Counted from the stretch's first letter, positions 36,564 to 45,702 are shown. The stretch is 64,000 nucleotides of DNA from Xanthomonas sp. Leaf131 (GCF_001423495.1 NZ_LMOG01000016.1:144392-208391), one strand, 5' to 3'. Numbers and translations: made by a program. The notes: a model not told the origin generated them from the sequence alone.

Positions 36564-37400
36564 TCAGGCGGTCTCGGTGGAGTCGGTCTTGGCCGCGCGC
36601 GCGGCGCGCGCGCGCGGACCGTGGAAGTATTCCTGGATCCAGGGATGGTCGAGCTGTTCCACTTCGGCCAGCGGTGCGTTGGCGATCACCTTGCGATCGG
36701 CCAGCACCGCGATGCGGTCGCAGATGGCGTACAGCGTATCCAGGTCGTGGGTGATCAGGAACACGGTCAGGCCGAGCGCCTGCTGCAGAGTCCGGATCAA
36801 GCGGTCGAAGGCGGCTGCGCCGATCGGGTCCAGCCCGGCGGTGGGCTCGTCCAGGAACAGCAGCGGCGGATCCAGCGCAAGCGCGCGCGCCAGGCCGGCG
36901 CGCTTGCGCATGCCGCCGGACAACTGCGAAGGCAGCTTGTCCAACGCATCGGCGGGCAGGCCGGCCAGCTTGATCTTCAGCAGCGCCAGTTCGAAGTACC
37001 AGCGCTCGGGGAACTCGCCGTGATGCTCTTTCAACGGCACCTGCACGTTCTCGCCAACGGTCATCGACGAGAACAGCGCGCCGTCCTGAAACAGCACGCC
37101 GGTGTTGCGGGTGATGTGCTGGCGGTCGACAAAGCGCCCGGAGCGCGCATCCGCACCCAGCACCTGGATACTGCCGGCGTCCGGCTCGCGCAGGCCCAGG
37201 ATGCTGCGCATCAGCACCGACTTGCCGGTGCCCGAGCCGCCGACCACGCCCAGGATTTCGCCGCGGCGCACGTCCAGGTCCAGCTCCTCGTGCACGACCT
37301 GGCTGCCGAAGCGGTTGGTCAGCCCGCGCACGGAGATCGCCAGCTGGTCGTCGTCGGAGTCGGGCTCGGGAGTGGTAATGGGTGATTCGGGATTAGTCAC
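36564..37400 (-). CDS. MCE transporter ATPase (MlaF family)
   Basis: This 278-residue ABC ATPase has Walker A VGGSGTGKSVLMRS, signature LSGGMRKRAGLARAL, Walker B LLFLDEPTAGLDP and switch His in FLITHD. It energises the MCE lipid transporter with the MlaE-like permease encoded upstream. The first ~20 residues (MTNPESPITTPEPD) are not part of the ABC fold and are encoded by an intergenic repeat of the ATTCGGGATTAG type. No later Met start is available before the ATPase core. Confidence 0.92.
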   Translation of the reverse strand: MTNPESPITTPEPDSDDDQLAISVRGLTNRFGSQVVHEELDLDVRRGEILGVVGGSGTGKSVLMRSILGLREPDAGSIQVLGADARSGRFVDRQHITRNTGVLFQDGALFSSMTVGENVQVPLKEHHGEFPERWYFELALLKIKLAGLPADALDKLPSQLSGGMRKRAGLARALALDPPLLFLDEPTAGLDPIGAAAFDRLIRTLQQALGLTVFLITHDLDTLYAICDRIAVLADRKVIANAPLAEVEQLDHPWIQEYFHGPRARAARAAKTDSTETA

Positions 37401-37464
37401 AGCGCATCCTCCCCATCATCAAGGCACCGTCAGTGCGGCGGCTAACTAATCCCCAATCCCGAAT
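37381..37464. repeat. Imperfect inverted repeat between mlaE and mlaF genes
   Basis: GTGATTCGGGATTAGT at 37382-37397 and ACTAATCCCCAATCCCGAAT at 37444-37463 face each other. Such GGGATTCGGGA/TCCCGAATCCC blocks are frequent between Xanthomonas genes. Here one arm supplies the first codons of the MlaF-like ATPase. Confidence 0.6.
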
Positions 37465-37481
37465 GTCCAATCCCTGCCTCA

Positions 37482-38594
37482 TCACCACCCCATCTTCATG
37501 AACCACAGCGCGGCGATCGCGTCGAGGATGATGACCAAGGAAATCGTCTGCACCACCGAGGAGGTGGTGCGCTCGCCCACCGACTGTGCGGTGCCGCTGA
37601 CCTTCAAGCCTTCCAGGCAGCCGATCAGGCCGATCACCAGCGCAAACAACGGCGCCTTGGACAGCCCGACCAGGAAATGCCGCAGCTGGATGGTGTCGTG
37701 CATGCGCGCCAGATACATCTGCGGCGGGATATCCAGATCGAACGCGCCCACGGTGACGCCACCGGCCAGGCCGGCGATCATTGCGATAAAGGTCAGCAAG
37801 GGCAGGGTGAAGATCAAAGCCAGCAGGCGCGGAATCACCAGCAGGTCGATCGGGTCCAGGCCCAGGGTGCGGATGGCATCCACTTCCTCGCGCGATTTCA
37901 TCGCACCGATCTGCGCGGTGAAGGCGCTGGCGGTGCGTCCGGCCAGCACGATGGCGGTCAACAGCACCGCGAATTCGCGCAGGAAAGCGATCGAGACCAG
38001 TTCCACTACATAAATTTCGGCGCCGAAGTCGCGCAGGATGGTTGAGCCCAGGAACGCGATCACCGCGCCCACCAGATACGACAGCAGCACCACCAACGGC
38101 ACCGCATCCAGGCCGACCTGCTCCATGTGGTGCACGGTGGAGGTCAGGCGGAAGCGGCGCGGCTCGTGGATCAGCCGCGCGATCTTGACCAGGTTCTCGC
38201 CCAGAAAGCTGTTCAACTCCAGGATGCCCTGGCCCACGCCATGCGTGGTGCGGCCCAGACGGTCCAGCGCGGCCACAAAACCATAGTCGCGTTTGGGTTT
38301 GGGGCGCTCGTCGTTGAGTTCTTCGATGGTGCACACCAGGGCCTGGTGCTCATCGCGGAAATCGATCGCGTCTTCCTTCAAGCCCATGCGGCTGGCAAAG
38401 CGCAGCAACTGCAGCACGCCAGCCGAATCCAGTTGTGCGATGCCGCGCGCGTCGATGCGGCGAATGCCATCGGGCACGGCCTGCAGCAGTTCTGCCTGGG
38501 GCAATGCGGTCGCCAGGACCCAACTGCCAGCGAGGCGGACCTGTGCGTGATCCTGCGAGTCTTGTTCGATGCGTGGAGGTTGCGGTTTGATCAT
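37482..38594 (-). CDS. MCE transporter permease with N-terminal STAS domain (MlaE family)
   Basis: This 370-residue protein has an N-terminal STAS-like domain (~15-95, RRIDARGIAQLDSAGVLQLLRF) and a C-terminal MlaE permease domain (~130-370) with five or so spans and the coupling motif LAGRTASAFTAQIGAMKSREEVDAI. E. coli keeps MlaE and the STAS protein MlaB separate; here they are fused. The ATG at 38594 begins the STAS fold, and the upstream open frame lies in the divergent gap with the exporter gene. It is the first gene of the operon. Confidence 0.9.
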   Translation of the reverse strand: MIKPQPPRIEQDSQDHAQVRLAGSWVLATALPQAELLQAVPDGIRRIDARGIAQLDSAGVLQLLRFASRMGLKEDAIDFRDEHQALVCTIEELNDERPKPKRDYGFVAALDRLGRTTHGVGQGILELNSFLGENLVKIARLIHEPRRFRLTSTVHHMEQVGLDAVPLVVLLSYLVGAVIAFLGSTILRDFGAEIYVVELVSIAFLREFAVLLTAIVLAGRTASAFTAQIGAMKSREEVDAIRTLGLDPIDLLVIPRLLALIFTLPLLTFIAMIAGLAGGVTVGAFDLDIPPQMYLARMHDTIQLRHFLVGLSKAPLFALVIGLIGCLEGLKVSGTAQSVGERTTSSVVQTISLVIILDAIAALWFMKMGW

Positions 38595-38760
38595 GGGTGG
38601 CCTGTCCGTGGCGCCAGCATACCGCGCCCGGCGTGAGCGAATGATGGGGACGCTTCGCACCGACGGCTCCGGCATGGGCGATCGGGGCGCCGGCCGCGCG
38701 CACTGCGGCATACACTGGCGGCCTCGCCAGACGGCGTTTCTCCGATCCGACCCGCCACGC

Positions 38761-40020
38761 ATGTCTGCTTCCACCCTTGTCCAACCGTCCGCCAGCGCCA
38801 CTTACGCGCAGCGCGTCGCCTTTGTTTCGGAAATCGCCGGGCGTCTGCATACCTATGGCACCACCGCGCAGCGGCTGGAGGCCGCGGTGATCGGCCTGTC
38901 GCAGAAGCTTGGGCTGGATTGCGAGCCCTGGTCCAATCCCACCGGGATTATCTTGAGCTTTAGCGACCCGACCAAGTCGATCGGCTCCAGCGACATCACC
39001 CGGGTGATCCGGCTGGCCCCGGGCGAGAACGATCTGTACAAACTCAGCGTGGCCGATTACATCGCCGACAGCGTGGCCAACGGGCGCATGAGCATCGCCC
39101 AGGGGCACACGGCGCTGCGGCGGCTGGACCGCGAGGTCGATCGGCGTGGCAAGGCCATGCAGGTGCTGGCCTTCGGGCTGGCTGCGGCCGGCGTGGCCGG
39201 GTTGTGGAAACTGCCGTGGCTGGATATCGCCACGGCCGGGGCGATCGGCATGTCGATCGGGCTGTTGACCCAATACACCGACAAACGCCCGGCTACCAAG
39301 GAAGCCGGCGAAGCGCTGGCCGGCCTGCTGGCCGGGGTGGTGGCGACGGTGGTCGCCTCGCTGCTGGGCCCGCTGAATCTCAATACGGTGATCATCGCCT
39401 CGCTGGTGGTGCTGCTGCCCGGCATGTCGCTGACCAACGCCTTCAACGAGCTGGCAAGCCAGCATTGGGTGTCCGGAACCGCGCGCCTGGCCGGTGCGGT
39501 GACCACGGTGCTCAAGCTCACCGTCGGTGCGGTGATTGCGGTGACGCTGACGCAGCTGGTCGGCTTGCAGCCACAGCTCGCCGCGGTGGGTCCGCAGGCC
39601 AGTTGGGTGGAATGGGCCTCGCTGCTGGTGGCCGCGTATGCGTTCGCGGTGCTGTTCAAGGCCAGTCGACGCGATTATTTATGGATCATGGCCGCGGCTA
39701 TGTCCGGTTATGTCATTGCGCGTTATGCGGGGCATGCCTGGGGCGGCCCGGCCGGCGTATTCGCCTCGGCCATGGCATTGACTGCCGCCGGTAATCTATT
39801 CGGACGAGTGGTGCAAAGACCCGGTGCATTGATCCGTTTGCCGGGCATCATCATGCTGGTTCCGGGCAGTACCAGCCTGCGCGGATTTCTCACTCTGGTG
39901 CAGCAACAGGATGTCAGTGTCGGGCAGGCAGCACTATTGGCAGTCACCAATATTGTGATGGCGCTGATGGCCGGATTGCTGTTTGGCAATCTGTTGATTC
40001 CGGCCCGCAAGAATTTATGA
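38761..40020 (+). CDS. ThrE-family threonine/serine exporter
   Basis: This 419-residue protein has a soluble N-terminal part (~15-130, ThrE domain, LHTYGTTAQRLE) and ten membrane spans with PGSTSLRGFLTL and VLLPGMSLTNAFNELASQHWVSG. ThrE-type proteins export threonine and serine. Both halves (DUF1212 and DUF3815) are fused, as in Corynebacterium. The ATG at 38761 is chosen because the frame upstream lies in the divergent intergenic region. A strong terminator follows. Confidence 0.88.
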   Translation: MSASTLVQPSASATYAQRVAFVSEIAGRLHTYGTTAQRLEAAVIGLSQKLGLDCEPWSNPTGIILSFSDPTKSIGSSDITRVIRLAPGENDLYKLSVADYIADSVANGRMSIAQGHTALRRLDREVDRRGKAMQVLAFGLAAAGVAGLWKLPWLDIATAGAIGMSIGLLTQYTDKRPATKEAGEALAGLLAGVVATVVASLLGPLNLNTVIIASLVVLLPGMSLTNAFNELASQHWVSGTARLAGAVTTVLKLTVGAVIAVTLTQLVGLQPQLAAVGPQASWVEWASLLVAAYAFAVLFKASRRDYLWIMAAAMSGYVIARYAGHAWGGPAGVFASAMALTAAGNLFGRVVQRPGALIRLPGIIMLVPGSTSLRGFLTLVQQQDVSVGQAALLAVTNIVMALMAGLLFGNLLIPARKNL

Positions 40021-40037
40021 GGGCAGGAAAAGCGCAC

Positions 40038-40070
40038 AATAAAAACCCCGGCAATGCCGGGGTTTTTATT
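40038..40070. terminator. Bidirectional terminator after the ThrE-like gene
   Basis: A perfect 15-bp stem (AATAAAAACCCCGGC / GCCGGGGTTTTTATT) around the loop AAT has A- and T-tracts, so it ends both the exporter gene and the convergent H-NS-like gene. Confidence 0.93.
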
Positions 40071-40078
40071 GGTTTGAA

Positions 40079-40543
40079 TCAAGCGGCCTTGGACTTCTTG
40101 GTGGCGCGCTTGGTGACGACCTTGCGTGCCGAGGTCTTCTTGGCCGGGGTCTTCTTTCCACCGACCTTGCTGATCAGAAAGTCTTCGACTTTCTTGCCGG
40201 CGGCGGTCAGTTCGGCCAACCAGCGCGGCTGCTTGCCACGGCCGGTCCAGGCTTCCTGGGGATTGGCCGGGTTGCGATACTTCGGCGCAACCTTGCCCAG
40301 CTTGCGGCCGGCGCGCGGGCCCGGCTTGGCAGCGGCAGCCGGACGACCCGGACCAGCGCTGGCAGTGGCGGAAGCGCCAAACAATTCTTCGATGGAATAG
40401 CCATGCGCTTTTGCGGCGCGGGTCAGCTGCGTGCGGACCTTTGCGATCGGGGTGCGCTTGGCAACCACCGTCTGCTGCTTCTTCGCATTCTTGATCAGTG
40501 CACCCAACTGTTTGGCCGACAGGCCGCTAAGATCGATCGACAT
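40079..40543 (-). CDS. H-NS family nucleoid protein with histone H1-like tail
   Basis: This 154-residue protein starts MSIDLSGLSAKQLGALIKNA with a helical oligomerisation part. Residues ~85-110 contain the H-NS DNA-binding motif YRNPANPQEAWTGRGKQPRW. The last ~30 residues are KKTPAKK-type, rich in Lys/Ala/Thr as in histone H1. It probably binds AT-rich DNA and silences acquired genes, which is relevant to the AT-rich gene at 30.1-32.1 kb. I chose the ATG at 40543, with CCGGAG seven bases upstream, rather than the GTG one codon earlier. The stop lies nine bases from the shared terminator. Confidence 0.9.
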   Translation of the reverse strand: MSIDLSGLSAKQLGALIKNAKKQQTVVAKRTPIAKVRTQLTRAAKAHGYSIEELFGASATASAGPGRPAAAAKPGPRAGRKLGKVAPKYRNPANPQEAWTGRGKQPRWLAELTAAGKKVEDFLISKVGGKKTPAKKTSARKVVTKRATKKSKAA

Positions 40544-40628
40544 CACTACTCCGGAAAATGAGAGAGAAAAGAATGCCGGTCCGTGGCAGCGCTGGCCATC
40601 ATAATGTCAGAAAACCCGCATGACAAAT

Positions 40629-40648
40629 GCGCCGAAATAATTCGGCGC
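40629..40648 (-). terminator. Candidate terminator of proS
   Basis: An 8-bp stem (GCGCCGAA / TTCGGCGC) with a 4-base loop lies 40 bp after the proS stop, and ATTTGT follows on the minus strand. The T-run is short, so activity is uncertain. Confidence 0.55.
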
Positions 40649-40687
40649 CTTGTGTTCATCCGTTTGAAGCGGGTGTGGGGTGTTTGA

Positions 40688-42382
40688 TCAACGTTCCAGG
40701 CGGGAGAATAACCCGGCCTTATCCAGGTTTTCTGCTGCCTCGGCGGTGCGGGCGCGATATTCAAATGTGCCAGCCGCCAATCCGCGTTCTGAGACGACCA
40801 CCCGATGCGGAATGCCCAATAGTTCCATATCGGCAAACATGGCGCCCGGGCGCAGACCGCGATCGTCCAGTGCGGCCTCGATCCCGGCGGCGATCAATTC
40901 GTCCAACAGGGCTCCGGCGGCGGCAATGACCTGCGGGTCCTGTTTCGGGTTGATCACGCATACCACTACCTGCCAAGGCGCCATCGGTGCAGGCCAGATG
41001 ATGCCGGCCTCGTCGTGGTTTTGTTCGATTGCCGCGGCCACGATGCGCGAAATACCGATGCCGTAGCAGCCCATCTTCATCACCGCGACCTTGCCGTTCT
41101 CGTCGATCACGGTGGCCTGCAGCGCCTGCGCATACTGGCTGCCGAGTTGGAACACATGGCCCACCTCGATGCCGCGGGCCAGCCGCAGCTCGCCGCCATC
41201 GGCCGCGCGTTCGCCTTCGATGACGTTGCGTACATCGGCCACGGTGTCCGGCTCAGGCAGGTCGCGGCCCCAGTTGACCCCAGCCAGGTGCGCGCCCGGC
41301 ACATTGGCGCCGACCACGAAATCGGCCAGTGCCGCGACATCGCGATCGGCCACCACGCGCACCGGGCGGGCGGTATTCACCGGACCCAGGAAGCCCGGCT
41401 CGCAGCCCAGGTGCTCGCGGATTTCGGTCTCGTTGGCCAGGCGATAGCCGGCCAGGCCGGCGACCTTGCCCAGCTTGATCTCGTTGACCGCGTGATCGCC
41501 GCGCACCAGCACCAGCACGAAGCCGGCTTCGGTCATCACCGCCACCGACTTGACCGTGCGCTGCAGCGCGATGCCCAGCAACTGCGCGACGTCTTCGCAG
41601 GTCTTCTGGGTGGGCGTTGCGACCTTACGCATCGCTTCGCCAGCCTCCGGGCGCGGGGCGGGCAGGGCGGCGCTGGCGGTTTCCACATTGGCGGCGTAGT
41701 CCGAGCCGGTGGAGAACGCCAGCGAGTCTTCGCCGGAGGCGGCAATGACGTGGAATTCCTGCGAGGCGTCGCCGCCGATGGCGCCGGAATCGGCCTGCAC
41801 GGCGCGGAATTCCAGTCCCAGGCGGGTGAAGATGCTGGTATAGGCCGCGCGCATGTTGTCGTACTCGCGCGCCATGTCCTCGTCGGTGAGGTGGAACGAG
41901 TAGGCGTCTTTCATCAGGAATTCGCGCGCACGCATCACCCCGAAGCGCGGGCGGATTTCATCGCGGAACTTGGTCTGGATCTGGTAGAAGTTCAGCGGCA
42001 GCTGCTTGTAGCTGTTGATCTCCTGGCGCGCGAACTCGGCCGCGGCTTCCTCGGCGGTGGGGCTGTAGCAGAACTCCTGTTCCTTGCGGTCCTTGATCTT
42101 GAGCAGTTGCCCGCCGAACTTTTCCCAGCGGCCGGTGGCGTCCCACAGCTCGCGCGGCTGGATGGTGGGGAACAGCACTTCCACCGCCCCGGCGCGGTTC
42201 ATCTCCTCGCGCACGATGGCCTCGACCTTGCGCAATACGCGCAGGCCCAGCGGCGACCAGGTGTACAGCCCGGAGGCCAGCTTGCGGATCATGCCCGCGC
42301 GCAGCATCAGACGGTGGCTGACCAGCTCGGCGTCGGCCGGGGTTTCCTTGGTGGTGTGCAGGTGGAACTGGGAAAGACGCAT
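40688..42382 (-). CDS. proS: Prolyl-tRNA synthetase
   Basis: This 564-residue class II synthetase is the long bacterial type with the inserted editing domain (~225-385). Motif 2 is [19 protein letters not shown] and motif 3 is [13 protein letters not shown]; the C-terminal anticodon domain contains the expected [12 protein letters not shown]. The ATG at 42382 ([19 protein letters not shown]) matches the family start; the frame stays open upstream without homology. Confidence 0.97.
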   Translation of the reverse strand: MRLSQFHLHTTKETPADAELVSHRLMLRAGMIRKLASGLYTWSPLGLRVLRKVEAIVREEMNRAGAVEVLFPTIQPRELWDATGRWEKFGGQLLKIKDRKEQEFCYSPTAEEAAAEFARQEINSYKQLPLNFYQIQTKFRDEIRPRFGVMRAREFLMKDAYSFHLTDEDMAREYDNMRAAYTSIFTRLGLEFRAVQADSGAIGGDASQEFHVIAASGEDSLAFSTGSDYAANVETASAALPAPRPEAGEAMRKVATPTQKTCEDVAQLLGIALQRTVKSVAVMTEAGFVLVLVRGDHAVNEIKLGKVAGLAGYRLANETEIREHLGCEPGFLGPVNTARPVRVVADRDVAALADFVVGANVPGAHLAGVNWGRDLPEPDTVADVRNVIEGERAADGGELRLARGIEVGHVFQLGSQYAQALQATVIDENGKVAVMKMGCYGIGISRIVAAAIEQNHDEAGIIWPAPMAPWQVVVCVINPKQDPQVIAAAGALLDELIAAGIEAALDDRGLRPGAMFADMELLGIPHRVVVSERGLAAGTFEYRARTAEAAENLDKAGLFSRLER

Positions 42383-42633
42383 CGGGCTTCGCTTGGGCGG
42401 AAAGCCCATAGTTTGCCAGTGTCGCGCCCTGCCGGTCAGTGGCGATGGCGCTACGCCGTCTCGGCAGGGCGGGAAAGCGCCGGTGCGTGACCGGTCTGGC
42501 CAAGCGTTCTTGGCCCAACGATGTGTGGCCGGCGTTCTGACGCGGCCGGTGCTGAAATCGGCGTGTGCCACGCATAGACGGCGGTTGGTTCGCAGCGTCT
42601 ACCCAGCAGACGGCCGGACGCGTTTTTTTGGAC

Positions 42634-43038
42634 TCAGGTGGCCGGGCCGCTGCTGCTCGGTGCAGGCTTGCAATAGGCCTTGGCGGCAGCTTCGGCAAGG
42701 TTGCGCTGCGCGGTGCGGGCGTCCGGGTCCAGCGCAGTGCCGGGCTTGCCGTCGGCGCCAGCGCCCATGGTGACCTCGCCCTTGCCGCTGAGTAGCTCCA
42801 GGTTGCGACGGGCGGTGAGGCAGTCGGCCGATTCGGGCGTGGCGGTCTCCGGCGCGGCGATGGCCGCGGTGCCGCTGCGTGCGTCGATCCGGCGCGCTTC
42901 GTAGCGCTGACCGGTCGGCGGCGGGGTTTCGGTGTAGTGGGTGACGCCCTTGGCATCCTTCCACTTATATAAATCGGTTGCGCCGGCGGCGGCGCTGACC
43001 AGCATCAACAGGGCGCAGAGCCCGGACGACAGGTGCAT
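42634..43038 (-). CDS. DUF4124 family secreted protein
   Basis: This 134-residue protein has a signal peptide (MHLSSGLCALLMLVSAAAGA) followed by the DUF4124 motif DLYKWKDAKGVTHYTETPPP, then a variable region with two cysteines (SADCLTAR, AYCKPA). DUF4124 proteins are periplasmic and of unknown role. AGGGGAAG precedes the ATG. It is divergent from pssA and separated from proS by 251 bp in which I see nothing else. Confidence 0.85.
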   Translation of the reverse strand: MHLSSGLCALLMLVSAAAGATDLYKWKDAKGVTHYTETPPPTGQRYEARRIDARSGTAAIAAPETATPESADCLTARRNLELLSGKGEVTMGAGADGKPGTALDPDARTAQRNLAEAAAKAYCKPAPSSSGPAT

Positions 43039-43171
43039 GTGGCTTCCCCTGGATGATTCCCGCCGCGATTGCAGCATCCGCGGCCCGCGCTGGCAAGTGA
43101 TCCGGCCCGACGTGCACATCAGGGGGAGGCTGCGCTACCGCCGAACGGACCTCAGGCCCTACACTTGTCGC

Positions 43172-43945
43172 ATGGATGAGATGAGACCGCCCCCGCGCTC
43201 GCGCACGATTTACCTGCTGCCGAACCTGTTCACCACCGCCGGTCTGTTCTCCGGTTTTTACGCCATCATCGCCGCCGCCAATGGGCAATTCGTCCAGGCG
43301 GCCATGGCGGTGTTCGTGGCGGCGGTGATGGACGGGCTGGACGGCCGGGTCGCGCGCCTGACCAACACCAGCAGCGAATTCGGCGTGCAGTACGACTCGC
43401 TGGCCGATCTGGTCAGCTTCGGCATGGCCCCGGCACTGGTGATGTACCACTGGTCGCTGTCGGCGCTGAAGTACGACAGCAACGTGATGGGCCGGGTCGG
43501 CTGGTCGGCCGCGTTTCTGTATGCGGCCTGCGCGGCGTTGCGGCTGGCGCGCTTCAACACGCAGGTAGGCGTGGTCGACAAGCGCTGGTTCATCGGCCTG
43601 GCCAGTCCTGCTGCGGCCGGCCTGATGATGTCCTTCGTCTGGGCGTTCGCCGACGACAGCCTGGGCTTCGACGGCGAACAGCTGCGTTATCTGGCGCTGG
43701 CAGTGACGGTGGTGTCGGCCTTGCTGATGGTTAGCCGGATCCGTTTCTGGAGCTTCAAGGGCGGTGCGCGTGGTCCGCGTGCCGACCGCGTGCCGTTCCT
43801 GGCGCTGGCGATCGCCACGGTGGTAATCGCATTGCTGGTGATCGATCTGGCCCGTTCGCTGCTGGTGATCGGCGTGCTGTATGCGTTGTCCGGCCCGGTG
43901 ATGTGGCTGTGGCGGCGCTGGCGGCGCGTGCCCGAGCTGCCGTGA
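43172..43945 (+). CDS. pssA: CDP-diacylglycerol-serine O-phosphatidyltransferase
   Basis: This 257-residue membrane enzyme makes phosphatidylserine, the precursor of phosphatidylethanolamine. The CDP-alcohol phosphotransferase motif D-x2-DG-x2-AR-x8-G-x3-D-x3-D is complete (begins DGLDGRVAR, ends YDSLAD). About seven hydrophobic segments follow the family pattern. The ATG at 43172 starts MDEMRPPPRSRTIYLLPNLFT; the upstream frame is antisense to the DUF4124 gene and was rejected. Confidence 0.94.
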   Translation: MDEMRPPPRSRTIYLLPNLFTTAGLFSGFYAIIAAANGQFVQAAMAVFVAAVMDGLDGRVARLTNTSSEFGVQYDSLADLVSFGMAPALVMYHWSLSALKYDSNVMGRVGWSAAFLYAACAALRLARFNTQVGVVDKRWFIGLASPAAAGLMMSFVWAFADDSLGFDGEQLRYLALAVTVVSALLMVSRIRFWSFKGGARGPRADRVPFLALAIATVVIALLVIDLARSLLVIGVLYALSGPVMWLWRRWRRVPELP

Positions 43946-43983
43946 GCCGGCTTTCATGAGCACGCTTTCGTGGACACGTTGTC

Positions 43984-44460
43984 ATGAGTGAGATGGCGTC
44001 CGAGCCGATGTGGTCCGATCTGCAGGTCTCGTATCTGCAGGCCTTGGGCCACACCGTGTATCTGGACCGTGAGACGGCGGATGCACTGCCTGCGCCTGCC
44101 GAGGTGGTCGAAAGCGCGCCGGTCGCCGCGCCGATGCGCGTTGAGCGGGCGACGCAGGCGCCAGCGGTGGCGCACGCTGCGGCACCTGCCGTACGCCGCA
44201 CCGCACCGGCTGCACCCGCCGAGGCGCCACGTGCGCCCAACACGGCACCGTCGGCCGCGCCGCCGCGGCGTAGTCGCGTTGGCCTGCCGGACCGTTTGCA
44301 GATCGCGTTGCTGCGCGCGTCCGGCTGCAACCCCGGCGATCCGAATACCCAGGCCTTGATGGCCACCTGGCCGCTGGCCGAGCTACGTGGAAATCCGGCG
44401 GCCAAGCGCGCGCTGTGGCCGCAGCTACGTGCGCTACGGCGGCGTCAGGACCCGGCGTGA
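43984..44460 (+). CDS. HolD-like protein (candidate DNA polymerase III psi subunit)
   Basis: This 158-residue protein has an N-terminal helix WSDLQVSYLQALG, a long Ala/Pro linker (~40-95), and a C-terminal block WPLAELRGNPAAKRALWPQL. The block resembles E. coli HolD (LTDLRANPTARAALWQQ), and the N-terminus resembles its chi-binding segment (LQQLGITQW). The gene overlaps rimI by 4 bp, and holD-rimI is the order in E. coli. Psi links the clamp loader to chi and SSB. The match is short and I recalled the E. coli sequence from memory, so this is a well-supported guess. Confidence 0.6.
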   Translation: MSEMASEPMWSDLQVSYLQALGHTVYLDRETADALPAPAEVVESAPVAAPMRVERATQAPAVAHAAAPAVRRTAPAAPAEAPRAPNTAPSAAPPRRSRVGLPDRLQIALLRASGCNPGDPNTQALMATWPLAELRGNPAAKRALWPQLRALRRRQDPA

Positions 44461-44939
44461 GCGCGTTGAACGCGCCCCTGCCCACAGCGCTGCGCGCGAT
44501 GCGCGAGAGCGATCTGGATGTGGTGATGGAGATCGAGCATCGCGCCTATCCGTTTCCATGGACGCGCAGCATTTTTCGCGACTGCCTGCAGGCCGGCTAC
44601 CCCGGTTGGGTGATGGAGCAGGGTGGTCAGGTCATCGGCTACGGGGTGATCAGCATCGCCGCCGACGAGGCGCACGTGCTCAACGTGTGCATCGCACCAG
44701 AGGCGCAATCGCAAGGCCATGGCCGCGTGTTGTTGCGTGCGCTGATCAAGGGCGCCTGCGATCGCGGCGCACGGCGGGCGTTTCTGGAAGTGCGCCCGTC
44801 CAACCCTTCGGCGATCGCGCTATATCACTCCGAGGGCTTCAACGAAATCGGACGGCGCCCGCGCTACTACCCGTCCAACACCGGTCGCGAAGATGCGTTG
44901 GTAATGGCGATCGAGCTGTTCTTCGAAGGGTTTTCCTGA
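44457..44939 (+). CDS. rimI: Ribosomal protein bS18 N-acetyltransferase RimI
   Basis: This 160-residue GNAT enzyme acetylates the N-terminal alanine of ribosomal protein bS18. It has acetyl-CoA motif VCIAPEAQSQGHGRVLL and the family stretches EHRAYPFPWT, FLEVRPSNPSAIALYHSEGF and YYPSNTGREDALVM. I chose the GTG at 44457, which overlaps the stop of the preceding gene (GTGA); the frame upstream of it is inside that gene. Confidence 0.93.
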   Translation: MSALNAPLPTALRAMRESDLDVVMEIEHRAYPFPWTRSIFRDCLQAGYPGWVMEQGGQVIGYGVISIAADEAHVLNVCIAPEAQSQGHGRVLLRALIKGACDRGARRAFLEVRPSNPSAIALYHSEGFNEIGRRPRYYPSNTGREDALVMAIELFFEGFS

Positions 44940-45661
44940 GCGGCATCAGCGCGCGTTGATGCGGTGTGCTTGATTGCGTTCGATCTCGCCCGTGCCGGTT
45001 CCGCGCGTATATGCAGCCACAGTGTGTGAGCCGCATGCTTGAGTGATTGCTGCCTTGCGGGTCGACGATGCGACCTCGTTCCTTGCAATAGGCGGCTCTT
45101 TTAGAAGCTGCTCTCTAGAGTGAGTGCTGCCACCGACAGCACGATGGGTGCGGTCAGCCGATCGTCTTCGCTCTGCGACTGAGCGCGCTTTACTCCTGTA
45201 ACCGATGTCATCGCCATGCGTGTATAGGCCGCATCCGAATCGATCGCGCATGTCGCCTGCCGTCAACCTGCAGGGCGATGCGTCGACCAGTGCGATGGTG
45301 ATTCTTTCGCCATATTCCATTTCCTGTTTTTCAGATGTTCTGATTGCATAAGTCGCAGTGCAGTGCAGTGCAGTGCATGCATCGCGATGTGGCTGCATTG
45401 CATTGCATTGCAATGCAACAGCTACATGCATCAAAAAAATACGTATGCATGTGATCGCAGCGGCACACCGTACTCGACTTGCGTCCATCTGCATTGCGAC
45501 ACCAATCATGCTGCGCTGCAGTGTCCTTGTCGCTGTCTCTGCGTGTCTTGATCGCAGCGTTTTGTCTTCTCTTGTGTGTCTCGCAACCGTTTGCGTGACT
45601 GCGCGTCCACATCCACACATCGCTTAGATACAAGCGATTGCAATGCTCCTAGTATCGGTTT
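44940..45661. other. Long non-coding gap between rimI and the pectate lyases
   Basis: About 720 bp without a credible gene. Open frames on the minus strand (for example 44946-45620) have no family signal and biased composition. The visible structure is the paired pentanucleotide arrays at 45355-45419. The promoter of the first pectate lyase probably lies at the right end. Confidence 0.6.
45355..45419. repeat. Facing pentanucleotide arrays GCAGT and TGCAT
   Basis: Four tandem GCAGT units (45355-45374) are followed after about 20 bases by three TGCAT units (45394-45408) and TGCAATGCAAC. In RNA from the plus strand the two arrays can pair along their length, with G.U at every fifth position. 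Such short tandem repeats often vary in copy number. Confidence 0.7.
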
Positions 45662-45702
45662 CGCGGAACTGAAAAGTACATAGATGAAAAGTACGTTCCG
45701 CG
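45662..45702. promoter_or_regulatory. Operator-like element upstream of the first pectate lyase gene
   Basis: A perfect 8-bp inverted repeat CGCGGAAC (45662-45669) and GTTCCGCG (45695-45702) frames two direct copies of TGAAAAGTAC (45670-45679 and 45685-45694). The block ends 62 bp before the ATG. The regular symmetry suggests binding of one or two regulators. It does not match the PIP box or the Clp consensus. Confidence 0.6.

Noticed and set aside
41015-42490. 491-codon open frame opposite proS
   Set aside because: Mirror frame of a high-G+C gene; His/Ala/Arg-rich with no motif. Similar mirrors opposite xanA (26430-27587), the MCE genes (35530-37023) and the pectate lyases (48590-49873) were rejected for the same reason.
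44946-45620. Minus-strand open frame between rimI and the pectate lyases
   Set aside because: No family motif, Cys/His/Arg-rich composition, and it runs through the pentanucleotide arrays.
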